Of a stretch of DNA of 64,000 bases, positions 63,346 through 64,000 are shown one piece after another. The DNA is from Ascarosepion bandense. Taxonomy: Eukaryota > Mollusca > Cephalopoda > Sepiida > Sepiidae. Under the pieces are notes generated by a model, which searched no databases, was not told where the DNA came from, and worked only from the letters and a program-made list of their open reading frames with translations. Location of the stretch: NCBI GenBank assembly GCA_037127315.1, contig JBBBDQ010001294.1, forward strand, positions 1,151,001 to 1,215,000, written 5' to 3'. The translations under genes were made by a program, and so were the position numbers. Positions within the stretch are counted from its first letter, which is position 1; the number at the start of each line of letters is the position of its first letter.

Positions 63346-63560
63346 GCCACCTAGCTTTCAAAACTGTAAGGGAGAGATGATTAAAAGATGATGAAGAAAG
63401 TGAAAAGAAAACGATGATAGTAATAGAAAAAGGTTTGAAGATGAAGAAGATAGTGAGCAGAAAAAGATGACAGTAAAGGAGAGATGATTAGAAGATAAGG
63501 AAGGCAGTATTGTTCTGAAACATGAAAATTTTTGTGTAGTAATAAAATGCTTTTTTAAAA
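63346..63560. other. Purine-rich sequence and PLE-flanking repeat scrap
   Basis: GATGAAGAA-rich text; 63506-63535 (tattgttctgaaacatgaaa) matches the motif at 38.70 kb. Confidence 0.45.
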
Positions 63561-63564
63561 ACAA

Positions 63565-63571
63565 AATTACA

Positions 63572-63623
<52 letters not shown>

Positions 63624-63681
63624 TATATTAATATATATATATATTATTATACTATTATTATAATATATATATATATTAGTA

Positions 63682-63746
<65 letters not shown>
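63565..63746. repeat. (TA)n / (ATT)n compound microsatellite
   Basis: About 180 bp of TA with ATT/ATA interruptions. Confidence 0.95.
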
Positions 63747-64000
63747 AGTGGGTACAGAACGAAGAAAGAATTTTTTCCGTCCAAAACATTAATTTAAAAC
63801 AGTGCTCAATATATGATGTATAGAGCTGTGAATATTTATTATAAATTATGTTTTAGAACATGTACATTATTTTTTAATATATGTCCTCTACAATCATATG
63901 TTTGTTTCAATGTTGGGTGTCCAACATTTCTTCGGGAGGTAAAAGCAAAACTGAATTCAGCTGCTTCCTATATTTGGTTCATTGTTGTTGTGGGAGGTTG
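63747..64000. repeat. Unnamed repeat P, copy 2 (runs off the window)
   Basis: 63750-63825 is the inverse of 19785-19865; 63828-64000 is direct to 19375-19545. So the two parts occur in a different relative orientation from copy 1. Confidence 0.6.

Overview
The window is animal DNA, most likely from a cephalopod mollusc and probably an octopus. The reasons are pervasive TA dinucleotide expansions, several tRNA-derived SINE families, abundant decayed LINE and Penelope-like elements, many Tc1/mariner relics, and no compact gene structure. The species call rests on recognising repeat styles, not on a search. I find no convincing host exon, no prokaryotic feature and no CRISPR. Nearly everything identifiable is a mobile element or a tandem repeat.

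Layout. 1-6.5 kb: a mariner-like transposase relic cut by the window edge, a foldback hairpin, a Penelope-like element (PLE) tail with a GIY-YIG endonuclease relic, a jockey/CR1-like LINE (called LINE-J), a SINE with a hammerhead-like motif (SINE-R), and a 157-bp tandem array made from another LINE (LINE-K). 6.5-12 kb: two long decayed LINEs, one ending in a C2H2 finger and one of R2/NeSL type with a CCHC knuckle and an endonuclease relic. Between them lies a tandem dimer of a hammerhead SINE (SINE-H). 12-20.8 kb: the best SINE-H copy, TA expansions, a 1.26-kb polypyrimidine tract, LINE fragments, and a second SINE-H dimer on the minus strand. 20.8-25.3 kb: diverged copies of an unnamed repeat (family S) in both orientations and an inverted pair of tRNA-Leu-like SINEs (SINE-L). 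25.8-27.1 kb: a full-length mariner-type transposon with terminal repeats and a dead transposase. 27-36 kb: LINE-J, LINE-K, RTE-like and SINE fragments. 36-43 kb: a 1.5-kb polypurine tract and a PLE reverse-transcriptase relic flanked by inverted repeats, then SINE-A copies. 43.5-49.4 kb: RTE-like and LINE-J copies inserted in an AT-rich minisatellite. 49-64 kb: more SINE-A, a tail-to-tail LINE-J pair, Tc1 relics, a twin-priming-like RTE copy, a foldback with a perfect 60-bp inverted repeat, and a mariner-like relic interrupted by PLE sequence.

The observation I rate highest is that SINE-H combines an internal pol III type promoter (A and B boxes) with a complete type I hammerhead ribozyme near its 3' end. 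It occurs as head-to-tail dimers of about 273 and 306 nt between predicted cleavage sites. This matches what is known of metazoan retrozymes and schistosome hammerhead SINEs. The copy at 12.56 kb keeps every conserved core residue; the other five are damaged, four of them at one CpG dinucleotide in the core. A second SINE family (SINE-R) and the PLE-flanking repeats carry related CTGANGA - stem - GAAAC motifs.

The elements do not form a pathway. The autonomous LINEs and PLEs are sources of enzymes; the SINEs are presumably mobilised by them. No complete open reading frame survives for any autonomous element here.
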